Source of the DNA: Arthrobacter sp.
Lineage (GTDB): Bacteria > Actinomycetota > Actinomycetes > Actinomycetales > Micrococcaceae
DNA: 56,648 bases
Direction of reading: 5' to 3'
Assembly (NCBI GenBank): GCA_031277795.1
Contig: JAITLQ010000009.1
Location: 1-56,648 of the forward strand
Of this stretch, positions 27,201 through 34,385 are shown in pieces. The notes below the pieces were generated by a model. That model worked only from the letters and a program-made list of their open reading frames with translations. It was not told the DNA's origin and ran no database searches. The position numbers and the translations under genes are program-made. Position 1 is the stretch's first letter. Each line of letters opens with the position of its first letter.

Positions 27201-27849
27201 ACAGGAGAAGCGACTCAAGCGCGCCGAACGCGACCTGGCCGAGCTCGGAAGGGTCAACCCGCTTGCCCTCGAGGAGTTTGCGGCGCTCGAGGAGCGCCAC
27301 GACTACCTCGTGGGTCAGCTCGCCGACCTGCGTTCCTCCCGCGCCGACCTGCTGGAGCTCGTGCGCGAGGTGGACGACCACGTGCGCGAGGTCTTTGCCT
27401 CGGCCTTCGAGGACACCTCGCGGGAGTTCGTGAAGGTCTTCGCCAAGCTCTTCCCTGGCGGCGAGGGCCGCTTGCGGCTCACCGATCCCGACAACCTCCT
27501 CACCACGGGGATCGAGGTGGAGGCCAGGCCGGCCGGCAAGAAGGTCAAGCGGCTCTCGCTGCTCTCCGGCGGGGAGCGCTCGCTCACCGCGATCGCGCTG
27601 CTCGTGGCGATTTTCACCGCGCGCCCCTCGCCCTTCTACGTCATGGACGAGGTCGAGGCAGCGCTTGACGAGCGCAACCTCATGCGCCTGCTGGGGGTGT
27701 TCTCCGATCTGCGCGAGCACAGCCAGCTCATCATCATCACGCACCAGAAGCACACCATGGACATCGCCGACGCGCTCTACGGCGTCTCGATGCGCGGCGA
27801 CGGGGTGACGCGCGTGATCAGCCAGCGCATCGAGCGCAGCGACGCGTAA
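24283..27849 (+). CDS. smc: Chromosome segregation protein SMC
   Basis: A 1188-residue SMC ATPase of the condensin complex with ScpA/ScpB, organising the nucleoid. N-terminal Walker A GPNGSGKS at 31-38. A long Ala/Glu/Arg-rich coiled coil runs from about 165 to 500, a hinge region lies around 500-650, and a second coiled coil to about 1000. The C-terminal head has LLSGGERSLTAIALL (signature) and FYVMDEVEAALDE (Walker B). Length is usual. The start ATG follows GATACTGGGTAGACC, so the mRNA leader is very short or absent. It ends 13 nt from the convergent glycosyltransferase gene. Confidence 0.97.
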   Translation: MYLKSLSIRGFKSFASATTFEFEPGVTAVVGPNGSGKSNVVDALAWVMGEQGAKTLRGGKMEDVIFAGTSGRAPLGRAQVALTIDNTDGALPIEYAEVTISRTLFRSGGSEYAINGSPARLLDIQELLSDSGLGREMHVIVGQGQLDRVLHATPEDRRGFIEEAAGILKHRRRKEKTLRKLDSTQANLDRLEDLTKEIARQLKPLGKQAATARRARTVQAALRDAKARLLADDLHAVRVEGAAADRAREEAQLALGEAQRLSDEGAGALARLEAEAASQAPAAAAARETWYELSRLDERFRALGALAQERRRLLGTPEPTNERSEDPEALLRRAEASGEEAAAARAAVEAAGEALTAAAERRADAEEAQRAEDQRITAVLRAVADRREGLARLAGSVGTARAKAEAAEQAMRRAQEQLGLAEGRGDEATGALDAARELAERLESALAGPRERVDHARRGRTRAEETLAEARRRLGPLTEARAALGAKVELLSENSAPPRDAEEYLAPHADRLLGVLADRLIVAPGHEAAVQAALAGAERAVVAEDRSVLEAVAASDAASPGARLRLVAPVGHQTAVVPPPGTRPLLEVVEADAEVTPVLRALLASTVVAPDDEIAQAASLAGGCVVVTPAGHRWEAAQLVLGGGAEPTALARRAALARAREAWEEATAAELEARAEVEAAEPAVRAGGADLEAAQLALRGAEREASAAAAELRRLETVATQAAAETQRHTAARERAATDHAAALSELTSLAERLEAAQAVPEELEPSTGERDRLAAAAVQARADEVEARLALRAQEEGARRHEERERSLRRAAEAERLARAKAAERAARRAAQAARAEEVERLVALVREALQRRIESAAGAVQEAEETGRRQQAAVQAARGQAQRLASQVQELKEAAHGAELGVAQREAKEAGLVERSLNELGLSPEALLEGFGPHVPVEVFDADAEDKWAALRQEVDEHGRPVAGVPYVRAEQEKRLKRAERDLAELGRVNPLALEEFAALEERHDYLVGQLADLRSSRADLLELVREVDDHVREVFASAFEDTSREFVKVFAKLFPGGEGRLRLTDPDNLLTTGIEVEARPAGKKVKRLSLLSGGERSLTAIALLVAIFTARPSPFYVMDEVEAALDERNLMRLLGVFSDLREHSQLIIITHQKHTMDIADALYGVSMRGDGVTRVISQRIERSDA

Positions 27850-27862
27850 GCGCGGCTGCGCG

Positions 27863-29653
27863 CTAGCGCGCTTCGCGCTGGAGCACGAGCTTGCCCTTCA
27901 CGCCGCGCAGCCACCCCCACGGGGTGTCTCGGTCGACCCAGCCTGTCGGGGCGGGCAGCGCGATGCGTCGGTGATCACCGACGACCACCTGGTCGATGAA
28001 CAGCGTGGCGTCCCCGGCGGGCAGCTCGGCCAACCGAGCGGCGGGGAGAAGTACCGAAGCACCCGAGGCCGGATCGCCCTCCACGGGGACGCGGCCGAAC
28101 CACGGGAGCGGGGCGAGGTCCCAGCCCGCGTGCCAGGTGCCCTTCGGCGTGGAGTCCGGAACGGTGAACGCGAGTTCGAGGCCCGCCTCCGTGACGTCCG
28201 CCGCGGTGAGCGTCACGGCCGCGGCGGCGAGGCGGTCGGCGCGCTTGCGGTCGCGGGCCCTCGTCAGCTCCGCCCCCCACAGGGGCAGGATGAGATCATC
28301 GGCGAACTCCTCGGCGCGGGCGCGCGCGGCGGCCCGCAATGGGGCCAGGTCGGCGTCACTCATGGAGGCGACCTTGAGGATCACCTTGCTCATGGCCTCG
28401 ATGTCCCCGGCGGGGACGAGGAATCCGTTCACGCCATCCGTGATGATGTCTCGCGGGCCGTAGCGGATGTCGAAGGCAATGGGCAGGCACCCCGCCGCCA
28501 TGCTCTCCAGGAGCACCAGACCCTGGCCTTCGAAGCGGCTCGTGAGCAGGCTGAAGGAAGCGGTGGCGAAGCGCTGCGAGGCCTTCGGGTCGAAGCCCTT
28601 CAGGGCCACCGCAGGGTGGGCACCCAGCTCGTCGACCACGGCCTTGACCTTCTCCTCCTCGTACCCCTTGCCGAAGAGGTCGAGGTGCACCGCCGGGTTG
28701 CTCTGGTGCGCCAGCCACGTGGCGCGGACCGCGGCCTGCGGATGCTTCTGGTAGGAGAAGCGCACCGCCATGACGCCGTCGGCCGGATCGCGGTGAACCG
28801 GCTCCGGCGCCGCGGGGATCTCGCGGGAGTTCGGGATCATCCGCAGGTCCTCGTCGCCCAGATCGGTCGCAAGGAGGTCCTCGTGCTGTTGCTCGGTGAG
28901 GACGGCAAGCATGTCGTAGTCGTCGGTGCGGCGGACGAGTTTGGCCTTGGACTTGCTCAGCTCGCCCGTGATGCTCTTGGGGATGGAGGCCAGGTGGCTG
29001 TTGTGCAGCGCCTGCACCGTGGTGACGTTGGGGCGGCGGTAACCGGCCACGTAGTCGGCCAAGAACTGCGAGTCGTTGATGAGGAACGCCTCCTTGGCCC
29101 CGATCACGTGATCGAGCCACGCCGACTGGAGCCTGGCCATGCTCGCAAAGGAGGCCACCGGCTGGCCGGAGGAGGAATACAGCGTCACCAGGCGTCCGCC
29201 GAGGGTGCCCGGCTTCTTCGCATCCTTCTGATCGCTCGCGTAGCGGGTTCCGTTGGCGCGGAAGCGATCGGTCTGCAGGACCTTCTCGGCGTCGTTGAGG
29301 AGATCGGCCGAGGCCTCTCCCTTGGCCTCGAGGGCGCGGGTAGCGGCCTGGGGCTTGTCCATTCCGGAGTGCCCGAGCGCCGCCAGCGTCTTGTCGTCGG
29401 CGCGGCTGAGTTCGTGCCAGAGATTGCGCACCTTGGTACGCCTGGAGACCTGACCATTGGCGAGCAGCCGGTGTTTGGTGGCGCGAGGATCCAGGTCGGG
29501 GGCGAGGGTCAGGATCTGGATGGGTCGCTTGCCCAGCGAGCGGAACACCTCAGCACGGTGGAGGAAGACGTTGGTCAGGCCGCCGAACTCGCGGGGGACC
29601 GACCACGTGAGGGCGTAGTAGTCGCCTCGGGGAAGTACGGAACGTCCAAACAC
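27863..29653 (-). CDS. GT4 glycosyltransferase with C-terminal accessory domain (TagE-like)
   Basis: A 596-residue GT-B glycosyltransferase. The EX7E motif is in SRFEGQGLVLLESMAAG, followed by AFDIRYGPRDIITDG and NGFLVPAGD, the same arrangement as the cassette GT4 at 17290. N-terminally it has YYALTWSVPREFGGLTNVFL, often seen in these enzymes. After about residue 480 there is an extra region of about 115 residues ending TPWGWLRGVKGKLVLQ, predicted beta-rich and unassigned. Start GTG 29653 has AAAGGG 6 nt upstream. Probable role is glycosylation of teichoic acid, though it lies 6 kb from the main locus. Acceptor and donor are unknown. Confidence 0.8.
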   Translation of the reverse strand: MFGRSVLPRGDYYALTWSVPREFGGLTNVFLHRAEVFRSLGKRPIQILTLAPDLDPRATKHRLLANGQVSRRTKVRNLWHELSRADDKTLAALGHSGMDKPQAATRALEAKGEASADLLNDAEKVLQTDRFRANGTRYASDQKDAKKPGTLGGRLVTLYSSSGQPVASFASMARLQSAWLDHVIGAKEAFLINDSQFLADYVAGYRRPNVTTVQALHNSHLASIPKSITGELSKSKAKLVRRTDDYDMLAVLTEQQHEDLLATDLGDEDLRMIPNSREIPAAPEPVHRDPADGVMAVRFSYQKHPQAAVRATWLAHQSNPAVHLDLFGKGYEEEKVKAVVDELGAHPAVALKGFDPKASQRFATASFSLLTSRFEGQGLVLLESMAAGCLPIAFDIRYGPRDIITDGVNGFLVPAGDIEAMSKVILKVASMSDADLAPLRAAARARAEEFADDLILPLWGAELTRARDRKRADRLAAAAVTLTAADVTEAGLELAFTVPDSTPKGTWHAGWDLAPLPWFGRVPVEGDPASGASVLLPAARLAELPAGDATLFIDQVVVGDHRRIALPAPTGWVDRDTPWGWLRGVKGKLVLQREAR

Positions 29654-29705
29654 GGGTGGCCCTTTCGAGTGAGGACCTCGGCGCTGTTGCTTCGGCCCAT
29701 GGACA

Positions 29706-29711
29706 AGCCTA
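29706..29711 (-). promoter_or_regulatory. Candidate -10 element for the GT4 gene at 27863-29653
   Basis: TAGGCT on the minus strand, about 52 nt before the GTG start at 29653, located between the MFS terminator and the gene. Confidence 0.4.
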
Positions 29712-29760
29712 CGCACGGGGTGGCAGGGGATCCGCTGGCGCGCCGAGGGTGGGGCAAACG

Positions 29761-29782
29761 CGGGGGCTCCTCAGAGCCCCCG
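29761..29782 (-). terminator. Terminator of the MFS transporter gene
   Basis: Nine-bp GC-rich stem (29761-29769 with 29774-29782), loop CTCA, immediately beyond the stop of the minus-strand MFS gene; CGTTTG follows on that strand. Confidence 0.6.
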
Positions 29783-29789
29783 CACGGTT

Positions 29790-31004
29790 TCACACCGACG
29801 GGTTCGAGGGCCGCACTCGCAACCACGCCACGACGCCGAGGGCCATGATAACGCCCGAGATCGCGAAGGCCGGGCCGTAGCCCCAGTGATCGGAGAGGTA
29901 GCCGGCCACGAGCGGCGCGGCGATGGCCGGCAGGTCGGCCGCCATCTGGAAGGCCGCCATGACCCGTCCCGCCGAATGGTGGGGGCCCACCGTGTCGGCG
30001 ATCGTGGCCTGCTGGGCGGGCCCGAACAGCCCGGTGCCCAGGCCGGAGAGCAGCGAGAGGGCAATGAGCACCCAGGCGTCGGGGCTCAGCCCAAGCAGCG
30101 AACCGGTGAGCGCGGCGAGGCTCATGCCGATGACGATGGGCAGCCGGCGGCCCACCCGATCCGACCAGCGGCCGGAGAAACTCAGCGCCACCGCGTTGCC
30201 CACGGCAAAGACCGTGAGCACGAGGCCCACCTCGAACGCGTTCATGCCGAGGGCGCCGGCGGCAAAGAGGGGAACCAGCGAAGTGCGCACACCGAAGGTC
30301 ACCCAGCCGTGGCCGAAGTTGCCGATCATCGCCGCGCGGTAGGTCTGGGTGGCCCAGGCCTCCCGCAGGGTCAGGGGAGGCAGGGAGGCGGCGGCCTCCT
30401 TGGCCCGCAGCTGCCCCGTGACCCCCACGAGGAAGACGTAGACCACGGCGGCGGCGATGACCAGCGCCACGCCGTAGATGAGGAAGGGCGCCCGGTAGCC
30501 CAGGGGCGAGAGCAGGCCGCCCACGAGGGGCCCGGCCACATTGCCGATGAGGAAGGCGCCGCCGTACAGCCCGGCGATGCGCCCGCGCAGCGCCGCGGGC
30601 GAGCGCCTGGCGATGAACGAGGCGGCGGAGACCGTGAAGAGGGTGGAGCCGATGCCCCCGAGCGCGCGGAACGCGATGAGGCTCCAGTAGTCGTTGGCGA
30701 AGGCGCAGGCGATCGTCGACGCGGCAACGATGAGCACGCCGCTGACGTAGCCGAGAGGCTCGCCCCAGCGTTCGGTGACGCGCCCCGACAGCGGTGCGAA
30801 GAGCAGTCGGGTCGCCGCAAACACCGAGACGATCGCGGCGGCCGCTGCGTTGGAGACGCCGAAGCTCTGCGCGTAGCTGGGCAGGATCGGCGCGATGAGG
30901 CCAAAGCCGAGGGCAACGATGAGCGCCGCCCCGATCAGCACCACGATGTCGCGGGGGAGACGTTCGGGCGCGGCGGTGGGTGAGGGCGTGGGCGAGGCAG
31001 GCAT
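29790..31004 (-). CDS. Major facilitator superfamily transporter
   Basis: A 404-residue 12-helix secondary transporter of the MFS drug/proton antiporter type. The loop 2-3 motif is present as SGRVTERWG, and its repeat as SGRWSDRVGRRLP between helices 8 and 9. GGAFLIGNVAGPLVGGLLSP resembles motif C, which is typical of exporters. Substrate is not predictable. Start ATG at 31004 has a minus-strand TAGGCT nine nt upstream, so the leader is at most about 3 nt and no RBS is seen. It is divergent from ftsY. Confidence 0.88.
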   Translation of the reverse strand: MPASPTPSPTAAPERLPRDIVVLIGAALIVALGFGLIAPILPSYAQSFGVSNAAAAAIVSVFAATRLLFAPLSGRVTERWGEPLGYVSGVLIVAASTIACAFANDYWSLIAFRALGGIGSTLFTVSAASFIARRSPAALRGRIAGLYGGAFLIGNVAGPLVGGLLSPLGYRAPFLIYGVALVIAAAVVYVFLVGVTGQLRAKEAAASLPPLTLREAWATQTYRAAMIGNFGHGWVTFGVRTSLVPLFAAGALGMNAFEVGLVLTVFAVGNAVALSFSGRWSDRVGRRLPIVIGMSLAALTGSLLGLSPDAWVLIALSLLSGLGTGLFGPAQQATIADTVGPHHSAGRVMAAFQMAADLPAIAAPLVAGYLSDHWGYGPAFAISGVIMALGVVAWLRVRPSNPSV

Positions 31005-31013
31005 GGTGGTCTC

Positions 31014-31019
31014 AGCCTA
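31014..31019 (-). promoter_or_regulatory. -10 element for the MFS gene (near-leaderless)
   Basis: TAGGCT on the minus strand, then GAGACCACC and the ATG at 31004. The predicted transcript starts within about 3 nt of the start codon. Confidence 0.45.
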
Positions 31020-31090
31020 GCCGGGCGCCTCCGGCCCCCAGGGCCCGCACCGACGGGCCTGCGCACCGCGAAGCGTGAGAGAGTAGACGG

Positions 31091-32284
31091 GTGACCCAAG
31101 ACGCCCTCATGTACATCATCATCGCCGCCGTTGTGGTGGTGGTCCTCGCGATCGCCGTCCCGCTCTTCGTGAGCTCGGCGCGCAAGCGCTCCAAGATCAC
31201 CTACGACGGGCCGCGCGACGCCAACGATCCGGCACCCGTCCCGGGCGGTGCCCCGGAGGACCAGGCCGAGCAGGGCGGCGACGTCGTCGTCCTCGAGGCG
31301 GATCCGAGCGGCGTCGAGGTGATCGAGACCGTCCCGTCCGCCCCGAGCCTCGAGCGTCCCGAGCCGGTGCAGGGACGCCTCGCGCGCCTGCGCGCCCGCC
31401 TCTCGAAATCGAACAACGTCCTGGGCAAGGGCCTGCTCGCCCTGCTCTCCCGCGAGCGCATCGACGAGGACGTGTGGGACGAGATCGAGGAGACGCTGCT
31501 CTCCGCCGACCTCGGTACCGACGCCACCGACGACCTCATGCTGCAGCTGCGCGCGCGCGTCAAGGTCGAGGGCTCGCGCACCCCCGAGCGCGTCCGCGAG
31601 ATCCTCGGCGAGGAACTGCTCGCGCTCGTTGACCCGGACATGGACCGCAGCCTCGCGACCGAGCGCGTGGACGAGAAGCCCTCCGTGATCCTCGTGGTGG
31701 GCGTCAACGGCGTCGGCAAGACCACCACGATCGGCAAGGTCGCCCGCGTGCTCGTGGCCGAGGACAAGGACGTGCTCCTGGGCGCGGCCGACACCTTCCG
31801 CGCCGCCGCCGCCGAGCAGCTGGCCACGTGGGGCTCCCGCGTCGGCGTGCCCACCGTCAAGTCCGATCAGGACGGCGCCGACCCGGCCTCCGTTGCCTTC
31901 GATGCCGTGAAGGCCGGCGTGGACCAGGAGGTGGACGTGGTCCTCGTCGACACGGCCGGCCGCCTGCAGAACAAGACCAACCTCATGGACGAGCTCGGCA
32001 AGATCAAGCGCGTGATCGAGAAGCAGGCCCCCGTGCGCGAGGCCCTCCTGGTCCTCGACGCCACCACGGGCCAGAACGGCCTGAGCCAGGCTAAGGTCTT
32101 CTCCGAGGTCGTGAACATCACGGGCATCGTCCTGACCAAGCTGGACGGCACCGCCAAGGGCGGCATCGTCGTGGCGATGCAGCGCCAGCTCGGCGTGCCG
32201 GTCAAGCTGATCGGCCTCGGCGAGGGCCCGGACGACCTGGCCCCCTTCGACCCGCGGGCCTTCGTGGACGCCCTGCTGGACTGA
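31091..32284 (+). CDS. ftsY: Signal recognition particle receptor FtsY
   Basis: A 397-residue SRP receptor GTPase that docks ribosome-SRP complexes at the membrane for co-translational insertion. An N-terminal transmembrane segment (about 7-28) anchors it, as usual in actinobacteria. An acidic linker, the N domain (about 95-185) and the G domain follow: VVGVNGVGKTTT (203-214), DTFRAAA, VLVDTAGR and TKLDGTAKGG. GTG start at 31091; the short sequence TAGACG just upstream resembles the local -10 motif but is too close to be certain. A strong terminator follows. Confidence 0.97.
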   Translation: MTQDALMYIIIAAVVVVVLAIAVPLFVSSARKRSKITYDGPRDANDPAPVPGGAPEDQAEQGGDVVVLEADPSGVEVIETVPSAPSLERPEPVQGRLARLRARLSKSNNVLGKGLLALLSRERIDEDVWDEIEETLLSADLGTDATDDLMLQLRARVKVEGSRTPERVREILGEELLALVDPDMDRSLATERVDEKPSVILVVGVNGVGKTTTIGKVARVLVAEDKDVLLGAADTFRAAAAEQLATWGSRVGVPTVKSDQDGADPASVAFDAVKAGVDQEVDVVLVDTAGRLQNKTNLMDELGKIKRVIEKQAPVREALLVLDATTGQNGLSQAKVFSEVVNITGIVLTKLDGTAKGGIVVAMQRQLGVPVKLIGLGEGPDDLAPFDPRAFVDALLD

Positions 32285-32309
32285 GCGGCGCACCCACCCC
32301 AAGCCAAGT

Positions 32310-32363
32310 GCCCGACGGCGCGTGGCCCCCTTCACGGGGCCACGCGCCGTCGGGCTTTTGCTT
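32310..32363 (+). terminator. Strong Rho-independent terminator after ftsY
   Basis: Perfect 20-bp stem (32310-32329 with 32336-32355), 6-nt loop CTTCAC, followed by TTTTGCTT. It separates ftsY from the ammonium-transport genes. Confidence 0.93.
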
Positions 32364-32422
32364 GGGTGTGAAACGCACCCGCAATCCTGGCGTGACGCAC
32401 CCTTCACCGCGCGGCGGCATTG

Positions 32423-32460
32423 GCAACAGCCCCGAAACCTGCTCCTCCCGATTCCGAAAC
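32423..32460 (+). promoter_or_regulatory. Candidate GlnR operator upstream of amtB
   Basis: Four 5-mers spaced by 6 nt: GCAAC (32423), GAAAC (32434), CTCCC (32445) and GAAAC (32456). The actinobacterial GlnR box is described as gTnAc-n6-GaAAc repeated twice. Both b-sites here are exact GAAAC in correct phase; the first a-site differs at one position and the second a-site is poor. Position (67 nt before the ATG) and the nitrogen-transport target fit. Confidence 0.5.
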
Positions 32461-32526
32461 GGGCGCCGGACAGGCTAGAGGCCACGCGATGCAAACGCGT
32501 CACTCGCATAACGGTGGAGGCACAAG

Positions 32527-33873
32527 ATGGAGATGACCACGGCCCAGGTGTGGCAAATGGTCTCGGCGGCGCTGGTGCTGCTGATGACCCCAGCACTGGC
32601 GTTCTTCTACGGCGGGATGACCCGCGCCAAGAGCGTTTTGAACATGATGATGATGAGCTTCGTGGCCGTCGGCATCGTTGGTGTGGTCTGGGTCCTGTGG
32701 GGATACTCGGCCGCGGCGGGCGGCAGCAGTGTCGGGGGACTGTTCGGCAATCCCTTCGAGGCCTTCGGGCTGCACGGCCTGCTCTCGGGTGAGGACTTCG
32801 ACGCCGGGGTCCTGATCAACGTTGGCTACCAGGCCACCTTCGCGATCATCACGGTCGCTCTCATCTCTGGCGCCATCGCCGACCGCGCCAAGTTCGGCGC
32901 GTGGGCCGTGTTCGTCCCGGTGTGGGTCTCCCTCGTGTACTGCCCCATCGCCTTCTGGGTCTGGGGCGGCGGGCTGCTCGGCGCGGACGGGGCCATCGGC
33001 TCCTGGGCCGGCGAGGCGATCGACTACGCCGGCGGCACAGTGGTCCACATCAACGCCGGCGTGGCCGGCCTGGTCCTGGCCCTCATCCTCGGCAAGCGCA
33101 AGGGCTTCGGCACCGACCCGCGCCAGCGCCCCCACAACATCCCCTTCGTGATGCTCGGCGCCGCGCTGCTGTGGTTCGGCTGGTTCGGCTTCAACGGCGG
33201 CGCGGCCAGCGAGGCCGGCGAGGCCGGGCTCATCTGGATCAACACCCTCGCGGCCCCCGGCGCCGCCATGCTCGGCTGGCTGCTCACGGAGAAGATCCGC
33301 GATGGGCACCCGACCTCCTTCGGCGCGGCCTCCGGCATCGTGGCCGGCCTCGTGGCCATCACCCCGGCGTGTGCCAACGTCTCCCCGGTGGGGGCCATCT
33401 GCCTGGGCCTCGTGGCCGGTGTCGCCTCGGCGCTCGCCGTGGGCCTGAAGTACCGCTGGGGCTTCGATGACTCGCTCGACGTGGTGGGCGTGCACTTCGT
33501 CTCCGGCGTGATCGGCACGCTGGCCCTCGGCTTCATCGCCGTGCCGGACGCCGAGGGTGCCGGCGGCGGCCTCTTCTACGGCGGGGGGCTGGCGCAGCTC
33601 TGGGCCCAGCTCGTGGCCGTCGTGGTCGCGGTCGTCTGGACCGCCCTGGCGACCGCCGTGATCGGCCTGATCATCCACAAGACCATCGGCTTCCGCGTCA
33701 GCGAGAAGGACGAAGAGGTTGGCGTGGACCTCACGGAACACGCGGAGACCGCCTACGAGTTCGCCGGCCTGGGGACGGGCAGCCGCCTCGTGCCTCACCC
33801 GGCGACGTCCTCCCACCTGCGCCAGAGCTCCGTGCCGGCCGCTTCGACCCCCACCCCCGGACAGGAGAACTGA
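32527..33873 (+). CDS. amtB: Ammonium transporter
   Basis: A 448-residue Amt/MEP channel with about 11 membrane helices conducting ammonium into the cell. The family entry motif LVLLMTPALAFFYGGM is near residues 17-32 (usual Gly replaced by Ala25?-type change in TPALAF). The pore histidines are in TVVHINAGVAG (His174) and VGVHFVSGVIG (His323). RPHNIPFVMLG is also conserved. The cytoplasmic tail after about 385 is long and Ser/Pro-rich. ATG with GGAGG about 8 nt upstream. The PII gene starts 3 nt after the stop, so channel and regulator are coupled. A GlnR-like site precedes it. Confidence 0.96.
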   Translation: MEMTTAQVWQMVSAALVLLMTPALAFFYGGMTRAKSVLNMMMMSFVAVGIVGVVWVLWGYSAAAGGSSVGGLFGNPFEAFGLHGLLSGEDFDAGVLINVGYQATFAIITVALISGAIADRAKFGAWAVFVPVWVSLVYCPIAFWVWGGGLLGADGAIGSWAGEAIDYAGGTVVHINAGVAGLVLALILGKRKGFGTDPRQRPHNIPFVMLGAALLWFGWFGFNGGAASEAGEAGLIWINTLAAPGAAMLGWLLTEKIRDGHPTSFGAASGIVAGLVAITPACANVSPVGAICLGLVAGVASALAVGLKYRWGFDDSLDVVGVHFVSGVIGTLALGFIAVPDAEGAGGGLFYGGGLAQLWAQLVAVVVAVVWTALATAVIGLIIHKTIGFRVSEKDEEVGVDLTEHAETAYEFAGLGTGSRLVPHPATSSHLRQSSVPAASTPTPGQEN

Positions 33874-33876
33874 GCC

Positions 33877-34215
33877 ATGTACCTCATCACGGCGATCATT
33901 CGACCCGAGCGACTCGACGCGGCCCGCGAGGCCCTGCAGGCCGCGGGGGTGGCGGGGCTGACCGTCTCTGAGGCGGCGGGCTTCGGCCGCCAGCGGGGCC
34001 ACGTGCAGGTCTATCGAGGCGCTGAGTACGCCGTCGACCTGCTCCCCAAGGTTCGCTTGGAGGTCATCGCCGATGACCACACGGCCCCCGGGCTCGTGGA
34101 TGTTCTTGTCGCAGCTGCCAACACCGGGCACGCGGGCGACGGCAAGGTGTGGTTGCACCGCCTGGACGATGTGGTCCGGGTGAGCACGGGGGAGCGGGGC
34201 CCCGGAGCGGTCTAG
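33877..34215 (+). CDS. glnB: Nitrogen regulatory protein P-II
   Basis: A 112-residue PII trimer subunit that senses 2-oxoglutarate and ATP/ADP and blocks AmtB under ammonium sufficiency. The T-loop GFGRQRGHVQVYRGAEYAVD holds Tyr51, the site uridylylated or adenylylated by GlnD in other bacteria. The B- and C-loop segments TGHAGDGKVW are intact. It starts 3 nt after amtB. In many actinobacteria glnD follows directly; here a minus-strand zwf-like gene does, so the modifying enzyme must be elsewhere or missing. GlnK would be an equally valid name. Confidence 0.95.
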   Translation: MYLITAIIRPERLDAAREALQAAGVAGLTVSEAAGFGRQRGHVQVYRGAEYAVDLLPKVRLEVIADDHTAPGLVDVLVAAANTGHAGDGKVWLHRLDDVVRVSTGERGPGAV

Positions 34216-34276
34216 TTTGATGGGCTAGCGCCGCGGTAGCAACCAAAAACCCCGGTTGGCCTCGAGCCAACACAGC

Positions 34277-34310
34277 ACAACGGGCCGGCTTGCGGGAGCC
34301 GGCCCGTTGT
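34277..34310. terminator. Hairpin terminator between convergent glnB and zwf
   Basis: Perfect 14-bp stem (34277-34290 with 34297-34310), loop TGCGGG. It lies 61 nt after glnB and 75 nt beyond the zwf stop, so could serve both genes; there is no long U tract. Confidence 0.65.
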
Positions 34311-34385
34311 CGCGTGCCCGGGAGCCGTGCGGCCTCACCGGGCGGTGCCCGACGTCGCGGGGGTGGGGAAGTGGGGCGCCGCCGC

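Noticed and set aside
27858-27871. 14-bp perfect palindrome between smc and the GT4 gene
   Set aside because: It overlaps a stop codon, has no loop or U tract, and consists of GC alternation; too weak to call a terminator.
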